64,000 nt of DNA from Candidatus Limnocylindrales bacterium (lineage in GTDB: Bacteria; Moduliflexota; Moduliflexia; Moduliflexales; JAUQPW01), in contig DATMBG010000058.1 of NCBI GenBank assembly GCA_035559535.1, forward strand, positions 62,001-126,000, given 5' to 3'. The position numbers and the translations under genes are program-made. Below the pieces are notes generated by a model, which saw only the letters and a program-made list of their open reading frames with translations, searched no databases and had not been told where the DNA came from. This document shows, piece by piece, positions 8,092 to 17,577 of the stretch (position 1 is the first letter of the stretch; the number at the start of each line of letters is the position of its first letter).

Positions 8092-10326
8092 ATGCATTTA
8101 ATTCGCCGTGTGCTTAAAAAATTCCGGGAAAGTTTAGGAATCCGGATCAGATTTTTCTTCCTACTGGTAGGGTTATTTCCCCTTATGCTGGTTTTGGTAA
8201 CCTTTTTGTCTATCGCAGAGAAAGCCTTAAAAGAGGCAACTTACAGCAATTTGCAAGCCCTGGCAGAAAACAAAGCCAAGGAAATTACTCCCCTCATTTC
8301 TCGTGCCCAGGCAGGTATCCGGGTTTTATCCAATAGCCTGGTCCTTGCGTCTCTTACGGCGAGTCAGCCGGAGAAAATTGAGGAAATGTACCGTATACAA
8401 AGATCTTATAAGCTCTATAAACAGATTGCCCTGGCTAATACAGAGGGACTGGTGGTTGCATCCACAGGATCCAACCGCATAGAAAGTTGGTCCAATCAAG
8501 ACTGGTTTCGTGAAGTCAGGAGTCGAAAAATTCCGGCCTCAGGCCTTTATTTTTTTAATCCTTCTCAAGCAACCCTTGTTTTTGCAGCTCCGGTTTTGGA
8601 TTCAGGAGGGGGAGTGTTATATGTTGTGGCAGGTTATGTAGGACTGGAACAGATATGGGAAATAACAGATAAGTTCAAGGTCGGAAAATTCGGTTATATG
8701 ACCTTAGTCGACCCTATGGGGAGAGTGCTGGCCCATCCCAATAAAGAGATGATTTTGAAACTTTTTAATTCTCAGAAACTTGTAGCAAAAATATTGCAAG
8801 GCGATATTTCATCCGGTTCTTATACCCTTTCGGATGGGACCGAAATCATAGCGGCTCATACGCTTTTACCCGCTGAAGCAGATTATTTCCCACCCAAGTG
8901 GTATATGATAGCTGTTGAGCCTGAAAGCGAAGCTTTAGCTCCGGTAGAAGCGGTGCAGCGCTGGATCTGGATCACACTAGGGGTAGGATGTGCACTGGCT
9001 GTAATTTTGGGTGAGAAAGCGGCTCAAAGTATCCTGGAACCCCTTAAAATCCTGATCGCAGGTGCCCAAAAAATGGCCAGGGGAAACGTAAGAAGCCGGA
9101 TAAAAATAAAATCTCAAGATGAATTGGGAGTCTTAGGACAAACTCTTAATCAAATAGCTGAAACTCTAGAAGAGCAGATTCAGGTTCTGCGACGACCTAC
9201 CGATACCAGAACTTTAGAATTAGAGATAAAAGCGGTGGATCGAGCTCAGAAATTGGCAACGGTCAGCAATATTTCTCAGCTTATCAGCTCCACCCTAAAT
9301 ATGGAAGAAGTTCTCCAACTGGCCGTAGCTATCGTAGGCCGTTCCCTCAACGCCAGCCAGTGTTCCCTGTTATTGATCGAAAAGGATGGTCTACACCTTC
9401 GCTCCAAATATCAATATCATTCAAACTCTTCCCAAACCGAACTCATTGACGTTCGCATTTCTCTGGATCGCTATCCAGAACTTAAAAAAGCAATCAGAAC
9501 TCAAAGACCTGTGGTAGTTAATGACGTGCAGATGGATCCACTTATGTACGAATTACGTGATACCTTAACCCGCTTAGGTATACGATCTATTCTCGTTTTA
9601 CCCCTGATGATCGAGGGAAAACTCCTGGGATTACTGGTTCTGCGTTGGCGGGAGAAAGCCACACTCCTTAAATTAGAAGAAATTCGACTGGGAGAAATCA
9701 TAGCCAGCCAGATCTCTATAACCCTCAAAAATGCCGAGTTGTTTGCCGAAGAGCGTAGACTGGAACAGATGAAAAATGAATTTGCAAGGATTGGAATTCG
9801 TAATATCTTAGAAATTTATAAAATGGAGGAGGGGACTTTAAAATTACAAGAAAAAACAATCCCTTTGGGTTGGCTTATAGAAACTGCTGTTAAACAATTT
9901 GAGATACTGGCCAGGCAAGAGTCCATCGATTTGATCATGGAAAGTCCAGAAAATTCTGTTTCGATTCAGGTAGATGATCAGCTTTTCCTACAGGTTCTGA
10001 TCAATATTCTTCACAATGGGATCAAGTATACTCCCCGGGGTGGAAAGATTACGTTAGGAGTTGAAAAACAAGAAGAAGGTGAGGTCTGTATTAAAATTCA
10101 GGATACAGGGATAGGAATACCCAAGGAGTATTTGAGCAGAATTTTTGATAAATTTGTCCAGGTAGAAAGTCAGAAGAAGGAAGGGGACGTCTCGATAGGT
10201 CTTGGGCTTTATTTTTGTAAATTAACTATGGAAGCTCATGGAGGCCGGATATGGGCAGAAAGTCAAGAAGGAAAGGGGAGTATCTTTTACCTGACAATCC
10301 CTCCGGATCGTGTCATGGAAGGATAA
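8092..10326 (+). CDS. Membrane sensor kinase-like protein lacking the HisKA domain (kinase 1)
   Basis: A 744-residue protein: transmembrane helix (about 19-42), periplasmic double-Cache-like sensor (45-285), second helix (291-308), HAMP (about 310-362), GAF (about 390-550) and HATPase_c with N box NILHNGIKYTP, G1 DTGIGIP and G2 GLGLYF. Compared with its paralogue at 17578, the segment between MKNEF (residue 560) and KMEEGTLKLQEK is about 47 residues shorter, and no HisKA H-box histidine remains. The frame is intact, so this is a clean in-frame loss rather than a frameshift. It probably cannot autophosphorylate in the usual way and may bind ATP as a partner or regulator of kinase 2. GAGG immediately precedes the ATG. 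It lies just upstream of pilin cassette A. Confidence 0.85.
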   Translation: MHLIRRVLKKFRESLGIRIRFFFLLVGLFPLMLVLVTFLSIAEKALKEATYSNLQALAENKAKEITPLISRAQAGIRVLSNSLVLASLTASQPEKIEEMYRIQRSYKLYKQIALANTEGLVVASTGSNRIESWSNQDWFREVRSRKIPASGLYFFNPSQATLVFAAPVLDSGGGVLYVVAGYVGLEQIWEITDKFKVGKFGYMTLVDPMGRVLAHPNKEMILKLFNSQKLVAKILQGDISSGSYTLSDGTEIIAAHTLLPAEADYFPPKWYMIAVEPESEALAPVEAVQRWIWITLGVGCALAVILGEKAAQSILEPLKILIAGAQKMARGNVRSRIKIKSQDELGVLGQTLNQIAETLEEQIQVLRRPTDTRTLELEIKAVDRAQKLATVSNISQLISSTLNMEEVLQLAVAIVGRSLNASQCSLLLIEKDGLHLRSKYQYHSNSSQTELIDVRISLDRYPELKKAIRTQRPVVVNDVQMDPLMYELRDTLTRLGIRSILVLPLMIEGKLLGLLVLRWREKATLLKLEEIRLGEIIASQISITLKNAELFAEERRLEQMKNEFARIGIRNILEIYKMEEGTLKLQEKTIPLGWLIETAVKQFEILARQESIDLIMESPENSVSIQVDDQLFLQVLINILHNGIKYTPRGGKITLGVEKQEEGEVCIKIQDTGIGIPKEYLSRIFDKFVQVESQKKEGDVSIGLGLYFCKLTMEAHGGRIWAESQEGKGSIFYLTIPPDRVMEG

Positions 10327-10446
10327 GTTTTTGAGCTGTTTCACCCAACGGATAGGAAGGACACAAAGAAAAGGTTCTCAGGGGTGTTACCTCAATCTAA
10401 CTTTGAGGTCCTGGTGTTCTGCGTATCTTTGGGTATGTTTCCGGCT

Positions 10447-11736
10447 ATGTCTTTCATCTTACATGAAAGGGGAATGGCCCTTGTGTTAGTCCTTATGGTG
10501 AGTGCCATTTTATTTACAGCCCTTCTGACCGGCTATGCGATGATGGAAAGTGCATTTAAAACAGCCGCTATAGAACTAAGCCGGGATCAGGTAACCAGTG
10601 TAACCCTGGCCGGGGTGGAAGATGCTCTGACCTGGTTTAGGTCTACGGCTTATGGGAAGCCTCCGGTCAAAACCGTTTTTGATCCCCTTAATGCCGGTCA
10701 GATGAGGGGAACCACCCAGGTTCTCTTTCCCGAGACCCAGGATTCTTCCATAGGCATCGTACGGGATTTTCCTATAGGTTTAAATAACCGTTTATTCGGA
10801 CACTATGAGGTTAAGAACACGCTGGTTCGAGACATTACGAGCCAGCGACTCCCAGGGTCTGGCGCAAGTGGTTTAATCTGGCATATCCAGGTAGATGGGG
10901 CCATTTATAAACGAGAGGATGCCTCAGTTCCTTATAACCAAAGCCCGAATCAAGTTTTGCGAACTTTAACCATGGGGGCAGAGATTCGCCGTATGGCATT
11001 AAGCCCCCCCCAGGCTACCCTAACGACTTATCTGGCAAGCAACGTCTGGATCCACAGCCAGGGTGAGGTCCGTAATGATAGCGGGACGGCGATTCTCTAT
11101 CGGGATAATACCGGAAATATTACCAACGATGGACTGTTAGTCGGAGGTCAGGGGGTTATCCTTTCGGATCCCCTGTTTGACAGTGCGGTGAGTCCCCTCA
11201 CGGTGTTTGGAATGACCCTGGCTGAGTTTAAAGCTTTTGTCCAGAATAATTCCAGCGGAATTTACATCAATAACAGTGCCGATTTTAATTCAAAACTGGT
11301 ACCTTATCCCAGTAACTCTGCCGCACCACCTATCGTCTATATAGAAGGAAGTTCAGGATTTTCTACGGCAACGATTAATCTTTACGATACCACTACCAAT
11401 TTACCTATCAATGCTTATGGTGTGTTGGTTGCCGATGGGATAGATTTAACTATTTTAGGAGGCCCGTTGGGATGTGGGACCAATAATTGTGGTCAGTTCA
11501 CAGGTTTTATTTATGCAAGTGGGGCCCTGTCGGTGGATAACGGGGCGGTTATTTCTGGGGCCATAGTATCTACCCTGAAAAGTCAGGGAATTGGGGGATC
11601 TAAAGCCATTCAAATCGGGAGTAACAACGTAGGAGCCATCACACGACTGGTTTACAATGGACCTTATATTTTTTCAGTCCTTAACCAGGCCATGGGCAAT
11701 TACTCTATATCCTTGGCACCTTATATCCTGAGATAA
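10447..11736 (+). CDS. PilX-like minor pilin (cassette A, gene 1)
   Basis: From the ATG at 10447 the leader MSFILHERG is followed by a hydrophobic helix starting MALVLVLMVSAILF, a prepilin-type class III signal without Glu at position +5, as is common in PilX-like proteins. Alternatives are the ATG at 10435 and the GTG at 10384; no start has a good ribosome binding site. The body is beta-rich. Near the C-terminus it carries FTGFIYASGALSV and AVISGAIVS, the repeating pattern seen in C-terminal domains of many PilX-like proteins. It is paralogous to 21836-23248, with shared blocks such as SRDQV, GVEDAL.WFRS and QDSS/QDTS. Role inferred: minor or tip pilin acting with the next two genes. Confidence 0.8.
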   Translation: MSFILHERGMALVLVLMVSAILFTALLTGYAMMESAFKTAAIELSRDQVTSVTLAGVEDALTWFRSTAYGKPPVKTVFDPLNAGQMRGTTQVLFPETQDSSIGIVRDFPIGLNNRLFGHYEVKNTLVRDITSQRLPGSGASGLIWHIQVDGAIYKREDASVPYNQSPNQVLRTLTMGAEIRRMALSPPQATLTTYLASNVWIHSQGEVRNDSGTAILYRDNTGNITNDGLLVGGQGVILSDPLFDSAVSPLTVFGMTLAEFKAFVQNNSSGIYINNSADFNSKLVPYPSNSAAPPIVYIEGSSGFSTATINLYDTTTNLPINAYGVLVADGIDLTILGGPLGCGTNNCGQFTGFIYASGALSVDNGAVISGAIVSTLKSQGIGGSKAIQIGSNNVGAITRLVYNGPYIFSVLNQAMGNYSISLAPYILR

Positions 11737-11740
11737 AGGG

Positions 11741-11820
11741 GTATGGGGGTGTGGGAGTATGGGGGTGTGGAAGTGTGGGAGTATGGGAGTATGGGGGTGT
11801 GGAAGTGTGGGAGTGTGGGA
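11741..11820 (+). repeat. Ten tandem copies of an 8-bp repeat (GTRTGGRR)
   Basis: The gap between cassette A genes 1 and 2 is almost entirely ten uninterrupted octamers: GTATGGGG, GTGTGGGA, GTATGGGG, GTGTGGAA, GTGTGGGA, GTATGGGA, GTATGGGG, GTGTGGAA, GTGTGGGA, GTGTGGGA. The array ends 30 bp before the giant pilin start. It is purine-rich with many G-runs on the plus strand, so slipped-strand changes and G-quadruplex formation are both plausible. The same junction in cassette B has only 13 bp and no repeat. Confidence 0.95.
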
Positions 11821-11850
11821 GGCGGACTATATCCAATTTGAATTAAGGGT

Positions 11851-14800
11851 ATGAATCGATTAAAAGAAGCGTCAGGTTTAAGTTTAATAGAACTTGTGGT
11901 AGCTACTGCCATCATGGGCATTCTGGTGGTCGGAGCTATTACCTATCATACCGCTGCCTATCGATCTACCACGCTTAATCAAGACCGTGCTTTTTGTACC
12001 CAGAAAGCGATTCAACTGGTCAATGAACTCAGAGAGAAAACTGCAGGCACAGATATCAGCTTATCCCTGTTACCTTTCGACCAGGTGATAGAGGATCTGT
12101 CTGGAATAGTTCTAGGACAAACTTTTTCTCCAACCCTGAGTCTTCAAGTCAGTCAAGATTTAACCCTATTTCCTGATTCCCCGGCGGCTCCCATCAGTGG
12201 TAATATTAAAATAGGAAACCACTGGAAATTTCAAAGGCAGATCGATGTAAGGAGATTTTCCTATACCCAACCTGCCAACACCGAGGAACCCTTGCTGGTA
12301 ACCGTCCGATGCTTTTATACCGATGTCTCCGATCCCAATAAGGGGGGGCTTCCCCTGGCCGAGATAACCACCGTTATGCGAGGTCTGGTCCAGACTACTC
12401 CTACCAATCAGGTTTTCGACCTCTATGTTCTTGCCATCGAAAATATCCCAGGCTGGTGGGTGACCCAGTCTGCTCTTCGCCCTATTATTACCGATTCCAT
12501 AAGCAAACTGCAGGCGACGAATCCGGGTCTTGGCTATCGCGTTCATTGGATTACTCGAAACGCCTTCGGTCGGGACAAAAGTTATACCCCTTTTATTAAT
12601 ACCAACCCGGATATTACAACAGGGGTATATGATGCCGTTGATTCGGTTTATTATTATCCCGGTCTCTTGCAAACCACGAATAGTAGCTCCTTCTGGTTAT
12701 TTGATCCGACCTTTTTAAACAAGGGTAAAATTAATCCCGGACTGACAACGAATGGTATAGGCATGCCCATGACCGGGGCCAGTCCGCCGGGGGCCAGTAT
12801 AACCATTCCTGCAAATACCAATCAAAACTTCCCCGGTAATCCCGTGAATAACACAACTACCCGGCAAATTCTCAAAAGCGCCGGAATGCTCTATGATCCC
12901 ACAGATCCAGAACCCGATGATCCCACCATGGCCGTTCGTTATGCATTGGCTGATTACTATAACCATGCCGTGCGTTATCCCGATGAATTGACCGAATACT
13001 GTATGCGCAAATTCGGAAGTTTACCCAGTCGAAATACGATCACTAAGCTGTGGGAGTGTATTCCCGGTCATCCCCCCCCTAATCTCCCGGCTAACTTTGT
13101 TCAACAGTATGCAGAGCCTTCTCTGGAACCCAGTCTCCGTATTTTATTGGAACAACTTTACCAAAACCCTGCTGCCTATCAAAACTCTTTGATTCTTAAT
13201 GCCCACGGCCAGGTACTTCCCATACCTCCCATGAGGAACTATTCGGACCCTGCCAAATACCCACCGGATTTCCCAGGTGTTCGGGTTGTTACACATCCAG
13301 AACAGCTGGAGTATCAAAATGGAAGTAACATTAAGTTACGGGTTTACTCTTTCTTATCTTATATAAATCCTACCTGGACCACATCGAATTGCTATAATAA
13401 CCTGAACCCTACGTATGGACCAACGGCCATTCTGAGTAGGGACTGTAATCCTTTGAATATAAGTCCAGATCCCTCTAATCTGGATAATGAAGTCCCCCTT
13501 GTAATTCGAATTACCGGAAAAGACCTTACCGGTTATTCCCTGAGTAATATATCCGTACAGCGGATTATGGGGGATCCAACGACAGGGTATTCTATGGACT
13601 TAGCTCCTACCTCAAAGCCCGCCAGCCCTGATCATAACAAAATGTGGTATAGTCCCTCCTACTTCCTGAATCCTTTAGGAGGAAATGATATCATTCTTCT
13701 GCTCTACAATACCCCTTTGCGTCAGGGACTGGCCCCTGATAATACAGGTCTTCCCGATGCAAGACGCCAGGATCTCTATGGGGTGGAATATGTTCCGGCG
13801 CCTGTTGGAAACGATTTTAGTAGCAACCTTACCTCGATCAGCAATACAGATTTTAAAAACACGGCCCGTTGGATCATCACTTTAGACAATACTTCGGGGA
13901 GATTAAATGACACGCAACTGACCATTGAAACCCGAATCGGGTTATATCGAAACGCCGGGGAGCAAGATCCAGAGTATATCAAACGCCTTCTGGGCCCGGG
14001 TTATGATCCAGCCAATCCCTATGTATATATGCCGGATACCCCTCAAACCATTGATAACATCTACCTCTGGGGAAGTATTTATAAGTTTGTTACAGCCCGT
14101 GGAATTCCCAGTAATGTTTCCAGGACTTATACATGGATTTCAGATCTTACCTGTAATTCAGCCGGGGCCGATCCCTATCCCTGTATAAATCCTGCCGGTG
14201 ATGGCTCCCCCTCCCAGCCTTATCGGGCCGGTCCATCGGGAATGCAGGGTCGAGATTTTCCGACTACCCCGCTTCCCAATACCGGGAATCCTTATCGAGC
14301 TCCTTTTACCGAGAGGTTTCAGTTCATGGGAGACCCCCTTCACAATCCCTATTTGGATGTCAAGTTGGATCAGCGTTACAACTGGTACTTTCGGAGTATA
14401 AGCAACAGTAATGGCCTCAGTGGTTTTATCAATACAGCCAGCGGATGGGATGGCCGAATACCTGTTGATTACCCCAGATTCTCTCAAGTTTATCGAATGG
14501 GAGTCCTCAAGAGTCGTTCTATCTATAGCAACATCACGGGAAGACCTTCTTACTATCTAAATCCCGGCGGGGTGATGGGGGCAGATGATGACTGGCCTTC
14601 GGCATATCCTCTTATAGAAAAAAATTGGATTCGCATCCCGAAAACCGGATTTGTGGATCGACCCGGAGATGGAAATGATACCTCCAATAATCCAAGCTAT
14701 ATTAATTTAAATGAAATGGTAGGTGGGCAGGGAGGTCGCACCCGAACGGTCCGGCAATTTGATGCAAATCCCCCGACCGGCGCAGCCTGGTATGCTAAAA

Positions 14801-16098
14801 CCTGGTTAGGAGAACTTTATCCAGATCTTCTTTCCGATGGATCTAATTATTATACCCTTAATGATATAGGCTGGAGAGATCGGGGAAATCTCCCTACCAG
14901 TAATAGTCCTGTTATTTTCAAAATGGACACAGAAAAGCAAACTTATCTGGGCTATAATGCTTCCCTGGCTACCCAGGATAACGGCCCTCCCAGTTTCTTC
15001 AACAACGATACCAGGTACAATCATATTTCCTCAGGGAGTTCCTTTTATCAAACCTGTCAAGGTTTGAACCTGGCCAGTGCTTTTAATTTTAGTTTAAATA
15101 ACAGGATATTCACAGATCGTCCTTTCAAACCCGATCAGAACCTAGGAAATCCTCCAGAATCGGGTATAACGCCTTATAATACCAGTTTGATGCAAACAAA
15201 AATTTCCTTATTCAGTCCCTTTTATTACCAGGATGGGAGTACCGACTGCAATACCATCAACTTCCCCAATCAGTTGGGAAGTGCCTTACTTCAGGTTCAG
15301 TTAAACCCCGATACCAGTGTTCAACCCGATGCCGATGATCAGTTTGGATACTTCCTCATGAACGGTTTGGCCCCCAGCGGGGATCCAGACCCAAACCTGG
15401 CCGCCAATCCCAATGATTTCTTAGCCAAATTCAATGTCATTGCGCTCACATATGGGTTCATGCTGGCCGGTCAGCCTATACATCCCCTTACCAAAACCTT
15501 TCTCCCCCTAAGCCCTCAGAATATCCCCTATGGGAGTATCCCTCAACTTCCCAGGGTTGAAGTTATACGCCCGGATCCAACCGATGTCCAGGCCTTATCA
15601 AATCCCAGCACTTTAACCATCGCCTGGAGAATTACCTGGCGACGCTGGGATGGTCAACCCTATACCCCGGACTACGATCCGTCCAGTTTTTATCAAACCA
15701 CTCCGCTTTATTATATCCCCATGTACTCGGCTGATGGGGTAGAGTGGCGCTATATTATCGGAGATAACGATGTGGTTCCTATTCCCGCCGATAAATGGCC
15801 AGACCGCACGGCTTTACCCAAACAAGACGGCGGAACCTACGATCCTATTGTAGACCCTCTTAACAAGATGCATTACCTCTGTCGAGGAGCAGGAACCCCG
15901 GATTGTCCGGGAACGATCACCAGCCCCTTAACCCTTGAACAGTATGTCTGGAATGTAACCGCCCTCAATCCTCCTTTAAATCTGGGTGCCTCGAATAACC
16001 CTCCCGGACAGGTTTATACCCTCCGGGTTGTGGTTTATCGGAAAAACATCTATAATCACTTTGCCTATCATGACCTACAAATCAGGATCACCCCTTGA
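11851..16098 (+). CDS. Giant PilV-like prepilin (cassette A, gene 2)
   Basis: 1415 residues. A nine-residue leader, MNRLKEASG, precedes LSLIELVVATAIMGILVVG, a textbook type IV prepilin cleavage/methylation site with Glu at +5. The remaining 1380 or so residues are extracellular in type and far longer than usual minor pilins (about 150-200). It matches 23262-27824 along most of its length, with shared blocks FGRDKSY, YYYPGLLQTT, NHAVRYP.ELTEYCMRK, EPSLRILLEQLYQ, GVRVVTHPEQLEYQNG, RAPFTERFQFMGDP and a C-terminal KNIYNHFAYHDLQ. I recognise no catalytic domain. The ATG at 11851 has AAGGG one base upstream, an unusually tight spacing. Inferred role: a large pilus-tip or secreted adhesin presented through a type IV pilin stalk. 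Confidence 0.82.
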   Translation: MNRLKEASGLSLIELVVATAIMGILVVGAITYHTAAYRSTTLNQDRAFCTQKAIQLVNELREKTAGTDISLSLLPFDQVIEDLSGIVLGQTFSPTLSLQVSQDLTLFPDSPAAPISGNIKIGNHWKFQRQIDVRRFSYTQPANTEEPLLVTVRCFYTDVSDPNKGGLPLAEITTVMRGLVQTTPTNQVFDLYVLAIENIPGWWVTQSALRPIITDSISKLQATNPGLGYRVHWITRNAFGRDKSYTPFINTNPDITTGVYDAVDSVYYYPGLLQTTNSSSFWLFDPTFLNKGKINPGLTTNGIGMPMTGASPPGASITIPANTNQNFPGNPVNNTTTRQILKSAGMLYDPTDPEPDDPTMAVRYALADYYNHAVRYPDELTEYCMRKFGSLPSRNTITKLWECIPGHPPPNLPANFVQQYAEPSLEPSLRILLEQLYQNPAAYQNSLILNAHGQVLPIPPMRNYSDPAKYPPDFPGVRVVTHPEQLEYQNGSNIKLRVYSFLSYINPTWTTSNCYNNLNPTYGPTAILSRDCNPLNISPDPSNLDNEVPLVIRITGKDLTGYSLSNISVQRIMGDPTTGYSMDLAPTSKPASPDHNKMWYSPSYFLNPLGGNDIILLLYNTPLRQGLAPDNTGLPDARRQDLYGVEYVPAPVGNDFSSNLTSISNTDFKNTARWIITLDNTSGRLNDTQLTIETRIGLYRNAGEQDPEYIKRLLGPGYDPANPYVYMPDTPQTIDNIYLWGSIYKFVTARGIPSNVSRTYTWISDLTCNSAGADPYPCINPAGDGSPSQPYRAGPSGMQGRDFPTTPLPNTGNPYRAPFTERFQFMGDPLHNPYLDVKLDQRYNWYFRSISNSNGLSGFINTASGWDGRIPVDYPRFSQVYRMGVLKSRSIYSNITGRPSYYLNPGGVMGADDDWPSAYPLIEKNWIRIPKTGFVDRPGDGNDTSNNPSYINLNEMVGGQGGRTRTVRQFDANPPTGAAWYAKTWLGELYPDLLSDGSNYYTLNDIGWRDRGNLPTSNSPVIFKMDTEKQTYLGYNASLATQDNGPPSFFNNDTRYNHISSGSSFYQTCQGLNLASAFNFSLNNRIFTDRPFKPDQNLGNPPESGITPYNTSLMQTKISLFSPFYYQDGSTDCNTINFPNQLGSALLQVQLNPDTSVQPDADDQFGYFLMNGLAPSGDPDPNLAANPNDFLAKFNVIALTYGFMLAGQPIHPLTKTFLPLSPQNIPYGSIPQLPRVEVIRPDPTDVQALSNPSTLTIAWRITWRRWDGQPYTPDYDPSSFYQTTPLYYIPMYSADGVEWRYIIGDNDVVPIPADKWPDRTALPKQDGGTYDPIVDPLNKMHYLCRGAGTPDCPGTITSPLTLEQYVWNVTALNPPLNLGASNNPPGQVYTLRVVVYRKNIYNHFAYHDLQIRITP

Positions 16099-17413
16099 TA
16101 AAAACCGGAACATACTGAGATCCGTATCCGGGATAACGCTGGTTGAAATCCTGGTGGTTGTTGCCCTTATGGGGATTCTTAGCCTCATTCTGTATGATCT
16201 TAACATCAGTATCTTGACCTCTAACCTTTTCATTGAAGTCAAAAATGACTTATCCAGCCAGGGTCAGCAGGCCCTTAACCAGATAAAAAATCGATTGATC
16301 TCCTCGCGACTCCTGCTGACCGATAAATATAATAAAAGTACCAATACCTGGACCGGGATAGGAAGCTATTATATTAGCCTGCTACAACTCTCCACCCCCT
16401 ATCCACCCCTCCCTACTATTACCCCCCTCAATCTCAATCCGAGTGGGGATTATTGTAATGTTATTCCCCGAATCGAAAGCCGGACGATTAGTAATCAAAC
16501 CCGATTGATCACCTCGTTAATACCTTTCGATCCTAACCAACCAGACACCGGGTTAAGTGCAACTAGTATAGGAAATTCCATTTTGTTTGCAGAAACCCTA
16601 TCCCCTCGTAGAATTCGGCATGTTGCTGTGAACAACACCGTTGAAAATTTTCTCGTAGATACCTACCGCCTCAATTTTTATTACCTTTATCAGAAAAATG
16701 GAATTGAGATAGCCAGCAGAAATTACTCTATTGGCTTAATCCAGTGGGAAAGTGAGCCGTTTGCCGATTATGCTCAACTCCGTCAGATCATCGCCTATCT
16801 CATCCAACAAGGTGCAGGAACCGCCAATACCCTAACCGATATGTTAGATCAATTAAAAAATCCTTCTATCTCTCCTTTCCAGGAAGAGAAAGGAAAACCC
16901 CCTTTAAGCTATGCCTGGGATGTAACCAATGCCACCCTCCTTGATACAACCAACCCTTCCACCATCGCCGCTTCTATCCGCGAAAACTTTTACCATCTGA
17001 TCTATAACACCACCTTTACACCCACCAATAATACTTCCAAGGCCTTGACATCGGTTGGATCAGACTTTATCATTCCCCAACGGCAGGTTGTGAACCTTCT
17101 ACCCGGCTTAGAAACAGGAGCTACCCAGGGACGGACTCCTTACTCGATTGCTTTCAATAATAACTCCAGTGGAGGTCTCTCAAACCCTATACCCAAAAAT
17201 ATCCCTCATCTGGTTCCAATCCGTTTCAATCCCTATGATACGACCAGTAGCTTTCCTCACCCCAAATTTATGGGCGGCTTCGAGGTCGGTATTATTCCCA
17301 ACACGACGGTGGGATATCAGGTCAATTTAAGGTTGGTTCTGATGGCCGATTCTACCATTCTCCGTCGTATGTCTTCTCAAGAAACCATCGTTTTAGTTGC
17401 AACAAGAAACTAA
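16070..17413 (+). CDS. PilW-like minor pilin (cassette A, gene 3)
   Basis: From the ATG at 16070 the leader of 21 residues ends SVSG, followed by ITLVEILVVVALMGILSLIL, a prepilin cleavage/methylation motif with Glu at +5. The mature part is about 427 residues. The start lies inside gene 2 (29-bp overlap), which implies translational coupling. An upstream in-frame ATG at 15986 would place about 48 residues before the cleavage glycine, which is unlikely. The paralogue is 28093-29496, with shared blocks LYDLN.SILTSNLFIEVKNDL, NRLISSRLLL, ATSIGNSILF, FNPYDT and GYQVNLRLVLM. Role inferred: minor pilin partnering the giant pilin. Confidence 0.8.
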   Translation: MTYKSGSPLDKNRNILRSVSGITLVEILVVVALMGILSLILYDLNISILTSNLFIEVKNDLSSQGQQALNQIKNRLISSRLLLTDKYNKSTNTWTGIGSYYISLLQLSTPYPPLPTITPLNLNPSGDYCNVIPRIESRTISNQTRLITSLIPFDPNQPDTGLSATSIGNSILFAETLSPRRIRHVAVNNTVENFLVDTYRLNFYYLYQKNGIEIASRNYSIGLIQWESEPFADYAQLRQIIAYLIQQGAGTANTLTDMLDQLKNPSISPFQEEKGKPPLSYAWDVTNATLLDTTNPSTIAASIRENFYHLIYNTTFTPTNNTSKALTSVGSDFIIPQRQVVNLLPGLETGATQGRTPYSIAFNNNSSGGLSNPIPKNIPHLVPIRFNPYDTTSSFPHPKFMGGFEVGIIPNTTVGYQVNLRLVLMADSTILRRMSSQETIVLVATRN

Positions 17414-17538
17414 TCTCCCTTCCCCCAGGAATTTGACCTCACCTACAAGCGATCATGACCTTTCCGGTTTACTGCAAACGTGGAAATCAAAGGCGATACT
17501 CGTGAAAAATCGGTACAGATACGGGTTTGACAATATTG

Positions 17539-17568
17539 TTGACAAGAGCATTCGGTTGTTATTATAAT
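17539..17568 (+). promoter_or_regulatory. Perfect-consensus sigma70 promoter for kinase 2
   Basis: TTGACA (17539-17544) and TATAAT (17563-17568) match both consensus hexamers exactly, with an 18-bp spacer. The ATG at 17578 begins only 9 nt after the -10 box, so a transcript starting at the usual distance would have almost no leader. Confidence 0.75.
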
Positions 17569-17577
17569 CCCTTTCCT

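Noticed and set aside
9769-9835. Frameshift or sequencing error as the cause of HisKA loss in kinase 1
   Set aside because: The reading frame runs through without stops and returns to homology with kinase 2, so an in-frame deletion fits better.
10384-10446. Upstream GTG start for cassette A gene 1
   Set aside because: It would put over 25 residues with a hydrophobic stretch before the cleavage glycine; the start at 10447 gives a normal prepilin leader.
15986-16069. Upstream ATG for cassette A gene 3
   Set aside because: It gives a 48-residue leader overlapping the giant pilin by over 110 bp; the ATG at 16070 gives a plausible leader.
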